Assembly: GCF_042100115.1 (NCBI RefSeq)
Contig: NC_091272.1
Span: 310,001 to 374,000 of the forward strand
Direction of reading: 5' to 3'
Source: Alternaria dauci
Taxonomy: Eukaryota > Ascomycota > Dothideomycetes > Pleosporales > Pleosporaceae
DNA: 64,000 nt
Made by a program: the position numbers and the translations under genes. The notes beneath the pieces were generated by a model. That model was not told the origin of the DNA. It ran no database searches and worked only from the letters and a program-made list of their open reading frames with translations. Positions within the stretch are counted from its first letter, which is position 1, and each line of letters opens with the position of its first letter. Below, piece by piece: positions 34,588 to 44,726 of the stretch.

Positions 34588-37212
34588 ATGTCATCACGCT
34601 ATGATGCTCTACGGGCCAGCGAAGACCGAGACGGCCCTGCACCACTGCAAACAGATGAGAATATTCGCACGACAAGCAGGAATTCGTCCATCTCTATACA
34701 GCTCTATGGAGCCCAGGACGTCAGCGCGGCGAGCAAGCCTTCGGTCGATTCTACACAACAGAATGAAGATCAGAGCGACAGAGTGGCAAGCGAAGGTTCA
34801 ATTAACTCTAGGCAGCAGCACAAGGACGAAGGTGTCCGAACATTCACAGTCCCTGTCCATAAGGCTGGGATGTCTCTTGGGCAGCCAGCAACAGTACGTA
34901 CACCGCGCACCTAGTATGCAAGCACCCTAACAAGACATCACGCAGATTGTGCGCAGAATTGGCAAGTTACCTTGCACCCTACTTGTCCTGAGCATCTTTG
35001 GAACTGCGGCATTCATCATCTACATCACTTTCCTCTGGTTCACCGCAAGTGGGAACAAGACATGGAAATACATTGCTCTCTCTGGTTGGATGACAAGATC
35101 CATCGCTATTGCCGCTGTCGTGCTTCGAACATCAAGCACTATGCAAGCCGGTGTTGCATCATCCATGCTTGCCGCCATTGCGCTCGAAAGCACCGCCGGA
35201 GTCACCCTGCCGGATCTCGTCCCGCTTTCTTTGATGCGGTCTTCGTCAGCTGCGCCATATGCATTACTAGCACACACCAGACTTGGGCGCAACAGAAAAG
35301 ACTGGTTGCTTATTGCATTTGCGGTCATCATATCGGTCACTACCGTGTCCCTTCAGTTCACATCGACGATCCTGCTGGCTGATGTGAACGCTGGCTTTAT
35401 TCCAAGGTAGGTTTATATCAAGATCTTTTGGAAGCTGTCAGGCATAATAACGACCTAAACATTGTTCTTGCACCTTACGCATTCGTTCTTCCCGATAACC
35501 AAAGAAGTGGACATCCGGAAGACGGCTGGCAAAGCGCTCCGCGTCCATGGCCTGTTTTTGCAGAATATACCAAAAACGACTCCGCTGATGGGTCACGAGG
35601 ATACTCAGATACAGGTTTCACGATGAGAGCGCTTTTGCCTTTTCGTGATACTCAATCTCGGACCTTCATACAAGCTTACGAAGGTCCAGCCCCTGTCATC
35701 GATGCGCGCACGATATGCGTCAGGCCAAATGTCACAAATACTCGCGTTAGCGATACCGATGTATACGGCGGAATGATTACCGGAGATATATCAGTCTCAG
35801 ACGACCTGCTACCGATCCTCCAGACTGAAACTCCTTTTAAAGCCCTGGAGCCAAACCGTTTCAGTTGTCAGCTGTCAAGTAACTTTATGTGGGATTATTA
35901 TCGGACGCTACATATGACTGCTCTCTACTTGGTGCAACTTACCTCAGCCTGGGATCTAACCGTTTGCGAGTTTGAACTTCCTTTCGATATGGACCTTCTT
36001 ACATCCTTCGCTGTTGGAGACGAAGAGAGTGTTATTCCATCTTTTTCAATCCCGTTCCTCTTGATCAACTACACAGGTTTTGTGCATCAACAAGTACACA
36101 ACAGAACAAAGTTCCCTCCGCTAGAACTTGCAAACTTTAATGAGACAACCCTAGGGCTACATTATCACCCTAGGAACGAATGGCTCGATCTCAAACAAGA
36201 CTCTCAGACCTTGGACTCGTCGGATGGAAACAACTTTGCAGAGACGAAGTTGAGCTTTAGTCTCTGTGTTCGAGTGTTCGATGGCTGGCTTCTCAATGTA
36301 TCGGCGAGTTCTCAAGCGCCTCTGGAAGAGTCAACACACTCTTATGACACAGAACGAAGCCAATACCGTTACGATAAAGTACGGAAGCAGCTACTTCGAT
36401 CATCGGTACTTCCCCTGGAGGAGCGGAATGTCTTATCTTTGCACCCACAATCCTGGTTGATCCCCAACGATGCTGAAGAAGGCACAGTCCCTTACCACTA
36501 TCCTCTTGGTTCCCTCGAAGGTATGATGCGACTGCCCGATTCAGAATTTGCGAGATCGCAGCCAAGTATATCCCTGTTAAACGACGTCATAGACCCGTAT
36601 CCTAAATCACATAAGAATATTGGAGAACTTGGTTTAGAAATCCTCCAAGAGGGCGGGACCCCAGCCGAAGCATTGCAAAGCATGCTGATGACTGTGATAC
36701 TTGCAGATTATCAGGAATACGCCTTCACTGAGGTCCCCAATGGTACACCGAATAGCACATCCGCCTTGCGCAGTGATTTCATCATAGCGCAGGTGCCCGG
36801 AGGAAATGGACGACCTGCAAACTACCCTGCGGGAGCGACACGATCGTACCTCATAGTCATGATCGCCACAGCTATTCACACTGTCGCCGTGTTCACAGTT
36901 TTCATGCTGTTCATCAAAAGCACCAAGAATACCCTGATTTGGGAAAGTTGGCACACCGTCGCCCAAAGTATAAGCGCAGTTACTGAGCCTTATCTCAGCC
37001 AGGCGAACTTGGCCACTGATTCCGAGATCAAGAAGCAAATGAAGATCGACGGTACTTCTGATCAATCCGTGTCAATCAGAACGAATGACAGCGGGGTAGG
37101 AGCTGAAGTCGGCGTTGTTAGGCAACGGCTGAAGAGAAATAGAATGCAGAAGGATTCTCAAAGTGATCTTTTGATGGACGAGCTTAGTTCCATGAGGGAT
37201 GTGGAACGGTAG
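34588..37212 (+). CDS. Large fungal membrane protein of unknown function, about 824-845 aa
   Basis: Exon 1 is 34588-34893 and exon 2 is 34946-35406; exon 3 starts at 35505 (preferred) or 35442 and runs to 37212. Intron 1 (GTACGT, CCTAAC, ACGCAG) is clear. Intron 2 starts GTAGGT at 35407 and must end at one of two phase-compatible acceptors, giving 98 or 35 nt; the first has better branch and pyrimidine content. The ~100-residue N-terminus is polar. Membrane segments follow at about residues 111-133 (TLLVLSIFGTAAFIIYITFL), 145-165 and 228-250 (LLIAFAVIISVTTVSL). A ~470-residue outside-facing region with N-glycosylation sites follows, and a last membrane segment lies before a basic cytoplasmic tail (SYLIVMIATAIHTVAVFTVF). 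No family is recognised. Layout resembles a surface sensor or cell-wall protein. Confidence 0.75.
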
Positions 37213-37433
37213 AGCGACAGAGGCACAGCCAACAGTTAGTCAGATACGCTGCGAATTGTTGATTTATGCATGCCAATAGAGCAAAATATATTACCTCGAC
37301 GCTTCTAATACGAAGTGCTAGATAAACCGCTTGGCATTGCCAACCTACACGACTCTCTCCTGTTCTATTACTCCACTTATCATTACCCTATATTGATCTA
37401 TCATCTCTCAAGTCTCTCATCAAGAAACATCCA

Positions 37434-37600
37434 GGACACATTGCCTAATGGTAAGGCGCCCGCACACAATGGCCTTAGCGCCGCCCGGCATCAAATTCGC
37501 AGAACTTGAGAGTTGGGGGCCCCGCGGCCAGAATACGCCATAATTCCGTCGCCGGGCGGTCGTGATGCGGGACATGCGAGTTCGAGTCTCGCTGTGTCCA
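37434..37600 (+). tRNA. tRNA-like gene with approximately 96-nt insert in the anticodon loop; anticodon not assignable
   Basis: All arms except the anticodon loop are perfect. Acceptor stem GGACACA (37434-37440) pairs with TGTGTCC (37593-37599) and is followed by A. D arm: GCCT (37443-37446), loop AATGGTA, AGGC (37454-37457). Anticodon stem: CCCGC (37459-37463) pairs with GCGGG (37567-37571). T arm: GCGAG, loop TTCGAGT, CTCGC (37576-37592). A- and B-box sequences are intact, and a nine-T Pol III terminator follows. The loop holds 103 nt instead of 7. Inside is a 9-bp hairpin (CCGCCCGGC with GCCGGGCGG). Reading the usual intron position after base 37 gives a loop without the expected T33, so no amino acid can be named. 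Either a long structured intron, an atypical tRNA, or a disrupted copy. Confidence 0.6.
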
Positions 37601-37611
37601 TTAATCTTTAC

Positions 37612-37620
37612 TTTTTTTTT
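37612..37620 (+). terminator. RNA polymerase III terminator of the tRNA-like gene
   Basis: A run of nine T starting 12 bases after the discriminator base, immediately in the right position and strand for Pol III termination. Confidence 0.8.
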
Positions 37621-37729
37621 GTTGACGTTGCCATTGTAGTCATTGTGGAGAGGTAAAGGTAGCAAGTATGGTGACGGCGATTGCGGAAGAACGGCGTATA
37701 AGAGAAGGCTCGAGAGAACACAAGCGTGC

Positions 37730-38753
37730 TTACGACCACTGACAGCGCTGGTTCACGTAGTTCCACTCCATGGCGCTCATGACTCCTTGGTAATGCGCCA
37801 TAGCGCTTAGAACGATGAATAGGTGAAACAACTGATGTGATGCACCCCAAATATCGTATCTCTTCGGTCTGCAAGACTCTGGGAAGTGATTCTGTTATAT
37901 CTGTCAATCAACACTTCATTGTAAAAGAATGTGGTGGCGATGAACGTGATTGCCTTACCGCATAGAACCAAACACCCATCATAATCAAAATACCTTCAAG
38001 GTAGTAATACCGTAGTCCAGTTTGCTTGTCAAATTGGCTGTAAGGGAATAGTAGCGCGCCATGGATGATCGGCGCAAAGGCCGAAAAGCCCGTAGCAACA
38101 AAGGCCGACAGGCGTAAAGTTTTCCATCTCGGACCATGAAGACTAGGGTTGACAACTGTAGTCGCTGTTAAAGTTCCCAGTGTGACGATCTGTAAGTACT
38201 TCTTAGCCACCGTATGTATCATCGCGTATCATCCTATACATACCATCGACCAATATACCTTCTGCAACTTCGGTTCGCAGTAGAACCCAAAGTAGATTCC
38301 GGGTATAAAACTCCCTACGATCTGAACGATGATCGCCACATAATCCAATCTCACCCATAGGCAAGCGAACGTCTCAGAATGGCATATCAGCGTGTGATAC
38401 GCAGCGGACGTACCAAAGCAAATCACAGACGTGGTTAGGAAGATTCGGAACACGAGTTCGTCGGTCCATGTCGCGTGGGGGAAGCGACTAATGAAGTAGC
38501 GGTCAAAAGAGTAGCTGGTCAAAAGCACGACGATGGCGGGAATAAGATGCGAGTAGATGTTGATGGTCTCGTTGTGCAGGTAAGACAGGCTGCGGATGCA
38601 GAGCGGTATTGATTTTGTGACGGGGCGGTAGCCAGTCGTTATCCAGGCGTTGTGCGCGTACCAGGATGGAACCTCGTGACTGTCGTAGAGTTTTACCGAT
38701 GTGTCGAGGTGCGATGGTTCATTAGATGGCTTGTAGGTATCGCGACTGGCCAT
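37730..38753 (-). CDS. PAQR/hemolysin-III family membrane protein (Izh-like), 300 aa
   Basis: The exons are 38244-38753, 37959-38189 and 37730-37891. Intron 1 (GTATGT..TACAG, 54 nt) and intron 2 (GTAAGG..AACAG, 67 nt) are both phase 0. The start is ATG 38753 (MASRDTYKPS); an in-frame upstream ATG exists but encodes leader-like sequence. Family motifs: ETINIYSHL (E62-x2-N65-x3-H69), the SAAYH metal ligand (H120), and near the C-terminus HQLFHLFIVLSAMAHYQG with H266 and H270. Multiple hydrophobic segments are visible. These match the progestin/adipoQ receptor and yeast IZH group, polytopic membrane proteins with a zinc-binding His set. Yeast Izh proteins affect zinc and lipid homeostasis; the role here is inferred. 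It overlaps no other gene. Confidence 0.9.
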
Positions 38754-39850
38754 GTTTGAAGTCAATGGCGACGCGTATTGAAGCGACCGCAAATTAAGAT
38801 TAAAAATTAGATGATAGAAAGAAGCAGACGATGAGAAGGACGAGAGAGGAGAGAAGACTGCATGGGACTTAAATCGGCGATGGGCATGCGAATCTTCGGG
38901 AGATAAATCCGTCAATCATTCGCGATACTGTCGCGTCGCTTGAGTCAGGGCGCCGGGTGGCCCGTTTGGCACGGACATATTAGTCGAGTACTCGATGCAC
39001 ATACTCTGACCTGATGGACATAAAACATAGTTGTTCTGCCCTTCCAAACCACCTCTGTGTGTAATGGCGGTTGCGATTGCGATGTCGGCTGCGGAATCAC
39101 GCGGTTGTTGTGAGGATTCAGCTGGCGTGAAATGACGTCATGAGACTTCAACAACCCGCAGGTCTCCTACCATCGCAGATACGAAGGGCGCATGTAGAGT
39201 AGTCCCGGAATCTGGGTTAACAATGACTCTTCGCATTTTTATCTGTACTATTTAGTCTACAACTGTATGTGGATGGACGGATTGCAACATAATAGACGCC
39301 ACGCCAGATGTCCTCACGAATGTCAGAACTCACCCGGTGCATTGAAGTTGGAAAACTGCATAGTCGCTTTCAGCCTTTTACACATCAAACCCAAGACATG
39401 AATATTATCTAGTTTGTCGTGTATATGTGAGGAACCGCGTAGTAAGTTTGTTGCTGAGTGAGGTCTAGCTGCGTCAGTCGGTAGACTAATACGACCGCAG
39501 CGAGCTAAAGCGGAGGCGATCGGAGAGGAACCACGCCGGCAGCGAGCAGCAATGACCCACCACCATCACCATCTGATGCCTCACCTCACCACAACATTGT
39601 GTTGGAAGATGTCGAAATATATCAAGCTCAACGCCGCGCAAGTACTCAGCATGACGAGACGAACAGACACACGTGTCAAGAGCTCACACTTGGTTTTACT
39701 TTGGAATTTATTGCTGAACATGGGATGACAGTACAAGTCGAGATCTGTCACTGTAAGTAGTGTAGTTTATATTGGTATAGTCTTGAAACCTGATTGGCTG
39801 TACGTCAGACTAAGCTATTGCAGACGCTTTAAGCGTCGTATCGCAGTGCC
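38754..39850. other. Intergenic, no supported gene
   Basis: About 1.1 kb. Near 39463-39510 a sequence resembles a tRNA A-box (TAGCTGCGTCAGTCGGTAGA), but no paired arms or B-box follow. Short open frames show no conserved motif. Confidence 0.4.
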
Positions 39851-40141
39851 ATGCGGTATCCTTCTACGACAGCCAAACTGGTTGACGACAAATCCGAAAT
39901 ACTACAGGGGACCAATATCGACTCTACACTACCTACACATGTTCTACCGCAGCGCGCCTACACTCACCCATCATTTCACGCCAGTTCCTACAACAACCAG
40001 TCACTGCCACCAAGGCCTCAGCAACTGATCAGTCTTGTCGTCCTGTCTGAATCTGGTGTAAAACAGTGGTTCATAAACATCGTAGGGGTCGCCACTATTG
40101 TGGGACTCGTTGTCGCAGTCATCTCTGTTGTGGTCCGATGA
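39851..40141 (+). CDS. Small hypothetical protein with C-terminal membrane anchor, 96 aa
   Basis: The frame runs from ATG 39851 (MRYPSTTAKLVDDKSEILQG) to TGA at 40139-40141. About 70 polar residues, including YNNQSLPPRPQQ, precede a single hydrophobic segment (FINIVGVATIVGLVVAVISV) and end VVR. No signal peptide is present, so a tail-anchored topology is likely. No family is recognised. It has the same architecture as the next small gene (40849-41208). Coding status is uncertain because the length is modest and no homologue was compared. Confidence 0.45.
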   Translation: MRYPSTTAKLVDDKSEILQGTNIDSTLPTHVLPQRAYTHPSFHASSYNNQSLPPRPQQLISLVVLSESGVKQWFINIVGVATIVGLVVAVISVVVR

Positions 40142-40848
40142 GGCTTGGGCAAAGGCTGCGCCTCATCTATTCAGCCTGATGGAATGTGCCCAAGACACAA
40201 ACCGTTTCCCCCCCCCCGTAGCACAGGATATGTAGAATGATTGCGAAAGTAGATCACAAGAGAGATGCCTCGATATGGTTTTGCGAGAAAGAAGAAGTTC
40301 GAGCGTTATACTATGCAGACGACGACACCTGGGCAGTGTGCGATGACACCATGGACACTTCATGTATCCTTGGCTAAGATGACCGCAGGGCAGTGTCCAA
40401 TCTAAACACACCTTGGAACATTCTAGAAAACGTGCTGCAGCACTTCTGAATGCAGGTTAGTTCATAACAGTCAGTCGGTAACTGTTGGTACCCATGATTG
40501 GACCCTTGATGGGTGCCCATAGTGGGCAACGGCAACGGCCCAGAGGTCGTGCTGACCGATCGAGGCCCCGCATCGCACAAAAGTCGTGCTGACAGCGCGA
40601 GTAGGACAGCCTTCAAACACGACAACTCTGAAAAAAAAACATTTCGTTCTCAGAAAGGCGGCGTTGGACGTTGTTAGGAGCGACACGGGGAAGGAAGAAG
40701 GACAGAGGGTGTTGCACTGTGGTCGTCTCTTCACGACTTGTTACTGGAGTGTTGCTGGGAGGGCTGTAAACACTTCATAGACATCGACGTGAGTAAATTC
40801 GCGTCACGCGTCTCGCCACCCGCCCTGGGTGCCTAGGTAGTCTGCAAC
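40142..40848. other. Intergenic, no supported gene
   Basis: About 0.7 kb. A run of 10 C lies at 40208-40217. The minus-strand frames at 40374-40734 show no conserved motif. Confidence 0.4.
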
Positions 40849-41208
40849 ATGCCTAAGAGGCGCTACCTCTACCGCGCTAACTATACAGTCCCGAGGCCTA
40901 TTAAGCAGGAACCAGCGTATTTCAGAGGCGTTGATTTGGGCAGCCCCAGGAACAGTAGAACGGTCACTGATGATGAATTCCAAACCAGGATTCTTGAACG
41001 ATCCGACCACGCAGTTGAACCAAGCCCCAGGGAAAGGCGACCCAGTGAGGAAAAGCATGAGGAGATGATGGAAGAGCTTCGAAAACCGAATCAACGTTCC
41101 ACCATAGGTACTGTATGGAAACGTATCGTTGAGTGTAGCACCGTTGGCGCCTTCGTCGTGGCGCTAGTCGTGGCGCTAGTCGCCTTCATAGCGTGGAAGA
41201 AGTTTTGA
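40849..41208 (+). CDS. Small hypothetical tail-anchored protein, 119 aa
   Basis: ATG 40849 (MPKRRYLYRANYTVPRPIKQ) to TGA 41206-41208. The first ~95 residues are highly charged (ERRPSEEKHEEMMEELRKPN), and a single hydrophobic segment follows (STVGAFVVALVVALVAFIAW), ending KKF. The last hydrophobic part includes a 12-nt direct repeat encoding VALVVALV. No signal peptide. A tail-anchored protein inserted after translation is the simplest reading. Family and function are unknown. It is convergent with PAF1. Confidence 0.55.
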   Translation: MPKRRYLYRANYTVPRPIKQEPAYFRGVDLGSPRNSRTVTDDEFQTRILERSDHAVEPSPRERRPSEEKHEEMMEELRKPNQRSTIGTVWKRIVECSTVGAFVVALVVALVAFIAWKKF

Positions 41209-41729
41209 GTTGGAAGTGGAGGAGACAAAGAGTAAACCACCTGTTTTGAGGCTGTTTTAGTTGAAAGCCTCCAAGATGAGGCTGGACGGATAGTGGGAGG
41301 TTGGAAGGTTGGGAGAGAAGAAGTAGTTACTATCGTACGCAGGATACGACATGTCATTCGTTAGAGGAGATATAGAGAAGGTATCGAGAGTTAAAGGTAT
41401 TGCTTTGATTGTCCTTGCCCGGGACAGACCTGTCACACAAGCTCTCTAGAATAAAGCAAACCAATACCGAATGAACAAATATCTTTTCAAATAGATTCCC
41501 GTATATGTCACGATCGATACCCTATTCTTACACACTCCGTAGGCCTCACAAACGCCGACGCTGATGATGATGAAGATGACGAATACCAAATATCTTCAAT
41601 CTTTTAGACCCTCAACGCTGCTGTATCCCAAGGTTGAGAAACGGGATACGTACTCAAAAGCACCCTCACAGCCTCCTCACAGCCTCTTCACAGCCCCGTC
41701 CTCATAGCCTCCTCCCCACGCCCCATGAA
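41209..41729. other. Convergent 3' region of small tail-anchored gene and PAF1
   Basis: About 520 bp, including a GATGATGATGAAGATGAC stretch near 41561. No gene is seen. Confidence 0.4.
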
Positions 41730-43135
41730 CTACTCAATCCCCTCAGCCCTCTTCCTATACCCCTGCCTCGCCTCGCCCTCGGGCTCCTTGCCCGCCGCCT
41801 CAATAATATCAACCTTTGGCTGCTCCTCCGTCATATCGATCCTACCCGGCCGTCTCGGCCTCAACGACGTCCTCTGCGTGATGGGATAAAAGTACGCCGC
41901 ACGCTGCATCTTGCTATCCCTCAGCCTCTCTCCCTCATGTTTCTCCGGATCATGCAGCGCCAGCGCCACCACGTCGCCATACGTATCCGACGGATCGCCC
42001 ACCTGCTGGCTCGTCTCGTACGTACGCACGTTATCGTACTTGAAGCACTTGCGCGGCTGGCCCTCGTCATCCTCGGCAATATCAAAGTCGATGTCGGCTT
42101 CGTTGTTGGGGTCGTGCGTGGTAAAGTTGCGTTTGATGCCCCGGACCTTGCTCTTGTCTGCAGGCAAAAAGTATTCAAACTGCCAGCGCGGGATCGGGGG
42201 CGAGACTGTCGGGTCCAGGCGGTGCGCTTCGCGGTCTTCCATGTACTTTTCTTGGTCTTGGATCGTCTGGCCGGCGGGACGCAGGAGGGCGACGTCGAGA
42301 CGTGGGTCGTACGAGGGGTCGAGCGGGTTGTTGATGGGCGGCGCTGTGAATTTGAAGACCATGTAGCCGCCCGTGTCGGGCATGGCGTCCCAGTCGGGCA
42401 GAAGGGGGTACGAGTCGACCAGGGTCAGGTTGGGGTTTCTGGGGTGCTTGGGCTTGTTCCATGCCAGGCGCTCTTCGGGCGTTGATTCTGCGGCTCGCAG
42501 GTTGTCGGCGCTGTCTTGGCCGTTGTAGGCGTCGGCTGGGTAGGCGATGTTGAAGCTCTTGAGGATGTGTCGGGCGATGTTTGTGGGATCGTCGAGTGAC
42601 GTCTCGACCTGCTTTCGCTTCCGTCGCAGGCGCATCGTGTTGGACGAGTTGCTCGACTCGAATTTGGAGCCGCCGGTTGTGCTTGACGTGACGTATTCTG
42701 TTCGTCGCAGGAAGGTCGCGCCCGAGGCATTGGTCTGCGTCTTGCCGAGCTGGTTCGGCGGTCGCATCAGCGCCCGGTCTGCGGTGCTGAGCGGTGGCGG
42801 GTGAGGCATGGCCTGGATAGCTATGTGGCGCGTTAGTCGCTGCGAGACGTTTGCGCCTCGGCTTCGTTCTTACCAGACTCGTCTCCGTCGAATACCTTGG
42901 GGATACCGACCAAGTCGATGGGCATTCCCAGCTCAGCATCAGCCTCAATGTTCAGCGACTGGTCCCGCGCCAGTCTTGACGCAAAGCCCGCTGATGTGTA
43001 CTGGCCGCTCGAGAGGCCAGTGTTGGGAATGTCGAGCAGCTTTGGTGGACATGGTGGAGGAGGGAGCGCATTCGAATACCGGATTTTCGCAATGTAGTCC
43101 TGGTGGACACCGGCAACAGGGCGCCCGGAGCTCAT
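41730..43135 (-). CDS. PAF1: RNA polymerase II-associated factor Paf1, 450 aa
   Basis: Nuclear scaffold subunit of the Paf1 elongation complex that travels with Pol II and promotes histone H2B ubiquitylation. Exon 1 is 42874-43135 and exon 2 is 41730-42820. The 53-nt intron (GTAAGA, GACTAAC, CATAG) restores DESAIQAM. Family sequence is visible: VHQDYIAKIRYSNALPPPPC and PPKLLDIP at the N-terminus, DRALMRPPNQLGKTQ, SFNIAYPADAYNGQD, HPRNPNLTLVDSYPLLPDWD, and near the end YFYPITQRTSLRPRR. The extreme C-terminus is short and charged. Length is in the normal range for ascomycete Paf1. The long plus-strand open frame across it is an antisense artefact of GC-rich codons. Confidence 0.95.
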
Positions 43136-43702
43136 GATGCCGTCGTTTCGCGCGCCGTCGATTTGGTGTCGTGGTGGTGATTGCGCGGTCTGGACAGGTT
43201 AAAGAAAGTTGATGGAGCTCGGAATGTCGACGCGCGCCAGTCCTCACCGCGCCAAGACGCCTTCCGCGCTATCACCAGGGGCGGCCTCGCAGCTCCTTCA
43301 CCGTTTACCTAAGACATGTTTTCCACCTCATGCGATTCTCAACATGCATAGTCCCGCATATACATGTGTACTCACAGCGAAGATCGAATTGGAGGTGGTG
43401 AGATAATGATAACATTCAACATAACGACCGTCATAGTATTAGGTAAATATTCTATAATGACCCAGCTCCTATTCACATACACCGCTCTGCCACCCATTAC
43501 CCAGGGTCTTCTTTGCTGTCTATTGCCGCGGCTACCATTCGTGGCTGCGGTTTCTTATAATCCAAACGCCATGTCTCATACCGGCTCCGCATCGAAGCAG
43601 GTGTGTAAGCCAGTCGGAAGTGGCTCTACCATCTTCCCACTGGCGAGCATATGCGGCCAAAACCGACAAAACTCCGAAAATTGTAAACATGCAAGCACTC
43701 GT
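43136..43702. other. Between PAF1 5' end and ERG25 3' end, no gene seen
   Basis: About 570 bp. It includes the PAF1 promoter side and the ERG25 3' UTR. A short plus-strand frame reads across but has no motif. Confidence 0.4.
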
Positions 43703-44726
43703 TTACATGGCCTTCTTGGCCTTGGCAGCGGCCAGCTTGCGCTCTCGTCGCTTCTTGGAAGCCTCAGCACCGGCCTCGGTGTCGAGGACAAAGTCCCACC
43801 ACCTGAAGCTGCTGGCGTAGTTGCCAATGAACTTCTCGTGGTGGACGTCGTGGTGCTCGGCGCCAGCCCAGAAGGGCAGGAAGTGGTGCAGACTCCATGG
43901 GAACTCGTAGCCGCTGTGTGCGTCGATGGCCTGGAACAGACGCAGGACGATCCAAACGTACATGGTCAGAATGTGGAGATCCTTGGTAATGGCGCAGAAG
44001 ACAATGGGCACACCAACGGTACCGAAACCGAGAACCATGACCTCAATGGGCGAGGCGTATTCAGCAGCCAGGCCAAAGGGAGCAGAGTATTGGTGGTGGA
44101 TCTTGTGGATGTTCTTGTACAGGAAGGAGCTGGCGTGCATGGCGCGGTGGGCCCAGTAGTGCCATGCGTCCTCGAAGACGAAGAAGATGGCGATCTGGTA
44201 GGCCATCTTGTAGATGCTAGGGAAGGGAACGGATGTCTCGAGACCAAAGTATTGGCACATGGGGTGGAACAGCCAGATTTGGGGAAGCTCGACGGTGAAG
44301 TGAGAGAGGAGGACGAGGAGAGCGCATTGTGTTTGTTCCCAGGCAGTGGGGATTTTGTGCTGCGGCAAGTTAGCTATCGTCGCAACGAGGCTGGCAATGG
44401 CAGCAAACATACGGCTTGAAGCTTGTAGCAGTTGAAGTAGGGTATGCAGTCAATGATGATCCAGGGAAGCGAGCGTCCAAAGTAGAGGGCCTCGTGGATG
44501 ACAAAGGACATGATTCCCGTCGCCAGGATGTCGTTGCCCATCCATGCGTACCAGGCCATCCACATCTTCTCGAGGTAGTTGAGCTGCACATTGTACGTGG
44601 AGATTTCCTCAAAGGTACTCCAGTACGTGTCCTGCGCCATGGGCGTCAGGAGGGAGGTTGCGTTGTTCCTGTCATTTGTTAGTATCACGGGTTTTTGCGC
44701 GTCCGGGGCGCTTCGGAGGCGTACAT
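43703..44726 (-). CDS. ERG25: C-4 methylsterol oxidase (Erg25), 304 aa
   Basis: ER membrane di-iron oxidase of ergosterol synthesis, removing C-4 methyls from 4,4-dimethylzymosterol with Erg26/27. The His boxes are H153-x3-H157-x3-H161 (HYWAHRAMH), HKIHH near 171-175 and HHDVHH near 255-260. The ending KKAM fits a KKxx ER-retrieval signal. The exons are 44725-44726, 44413-44668 and 43703-44359. The 53-nt second intron is clear (GTATGT..CGCAG). The first intron (44669-44724: GTACGC, TACTAAC, GACAG) splits the start codon: AT before it, G after it. It gives [20 protein letters not shown]. Without it, translation could begin at a downstream ATG (MAQDTYW). Both begin the family's normal N-terminus. 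Confidence 0.93.

Noticed and set aside
39463..39520. tRNA A-box-like sequence
   Set aside because: No acceptor stem, no B-box and no pairing arms follow; a chance similarity.
41634..42485. 283-codon plus-strand frame across PAF1
   Set aside because: Antisense of the PAF1 exon and explained by codon composition.
43364..44419. 351-codon plus-strand frame across ERG25
   Set aside because: Antisense of a well-defined sterol oxidase gene.
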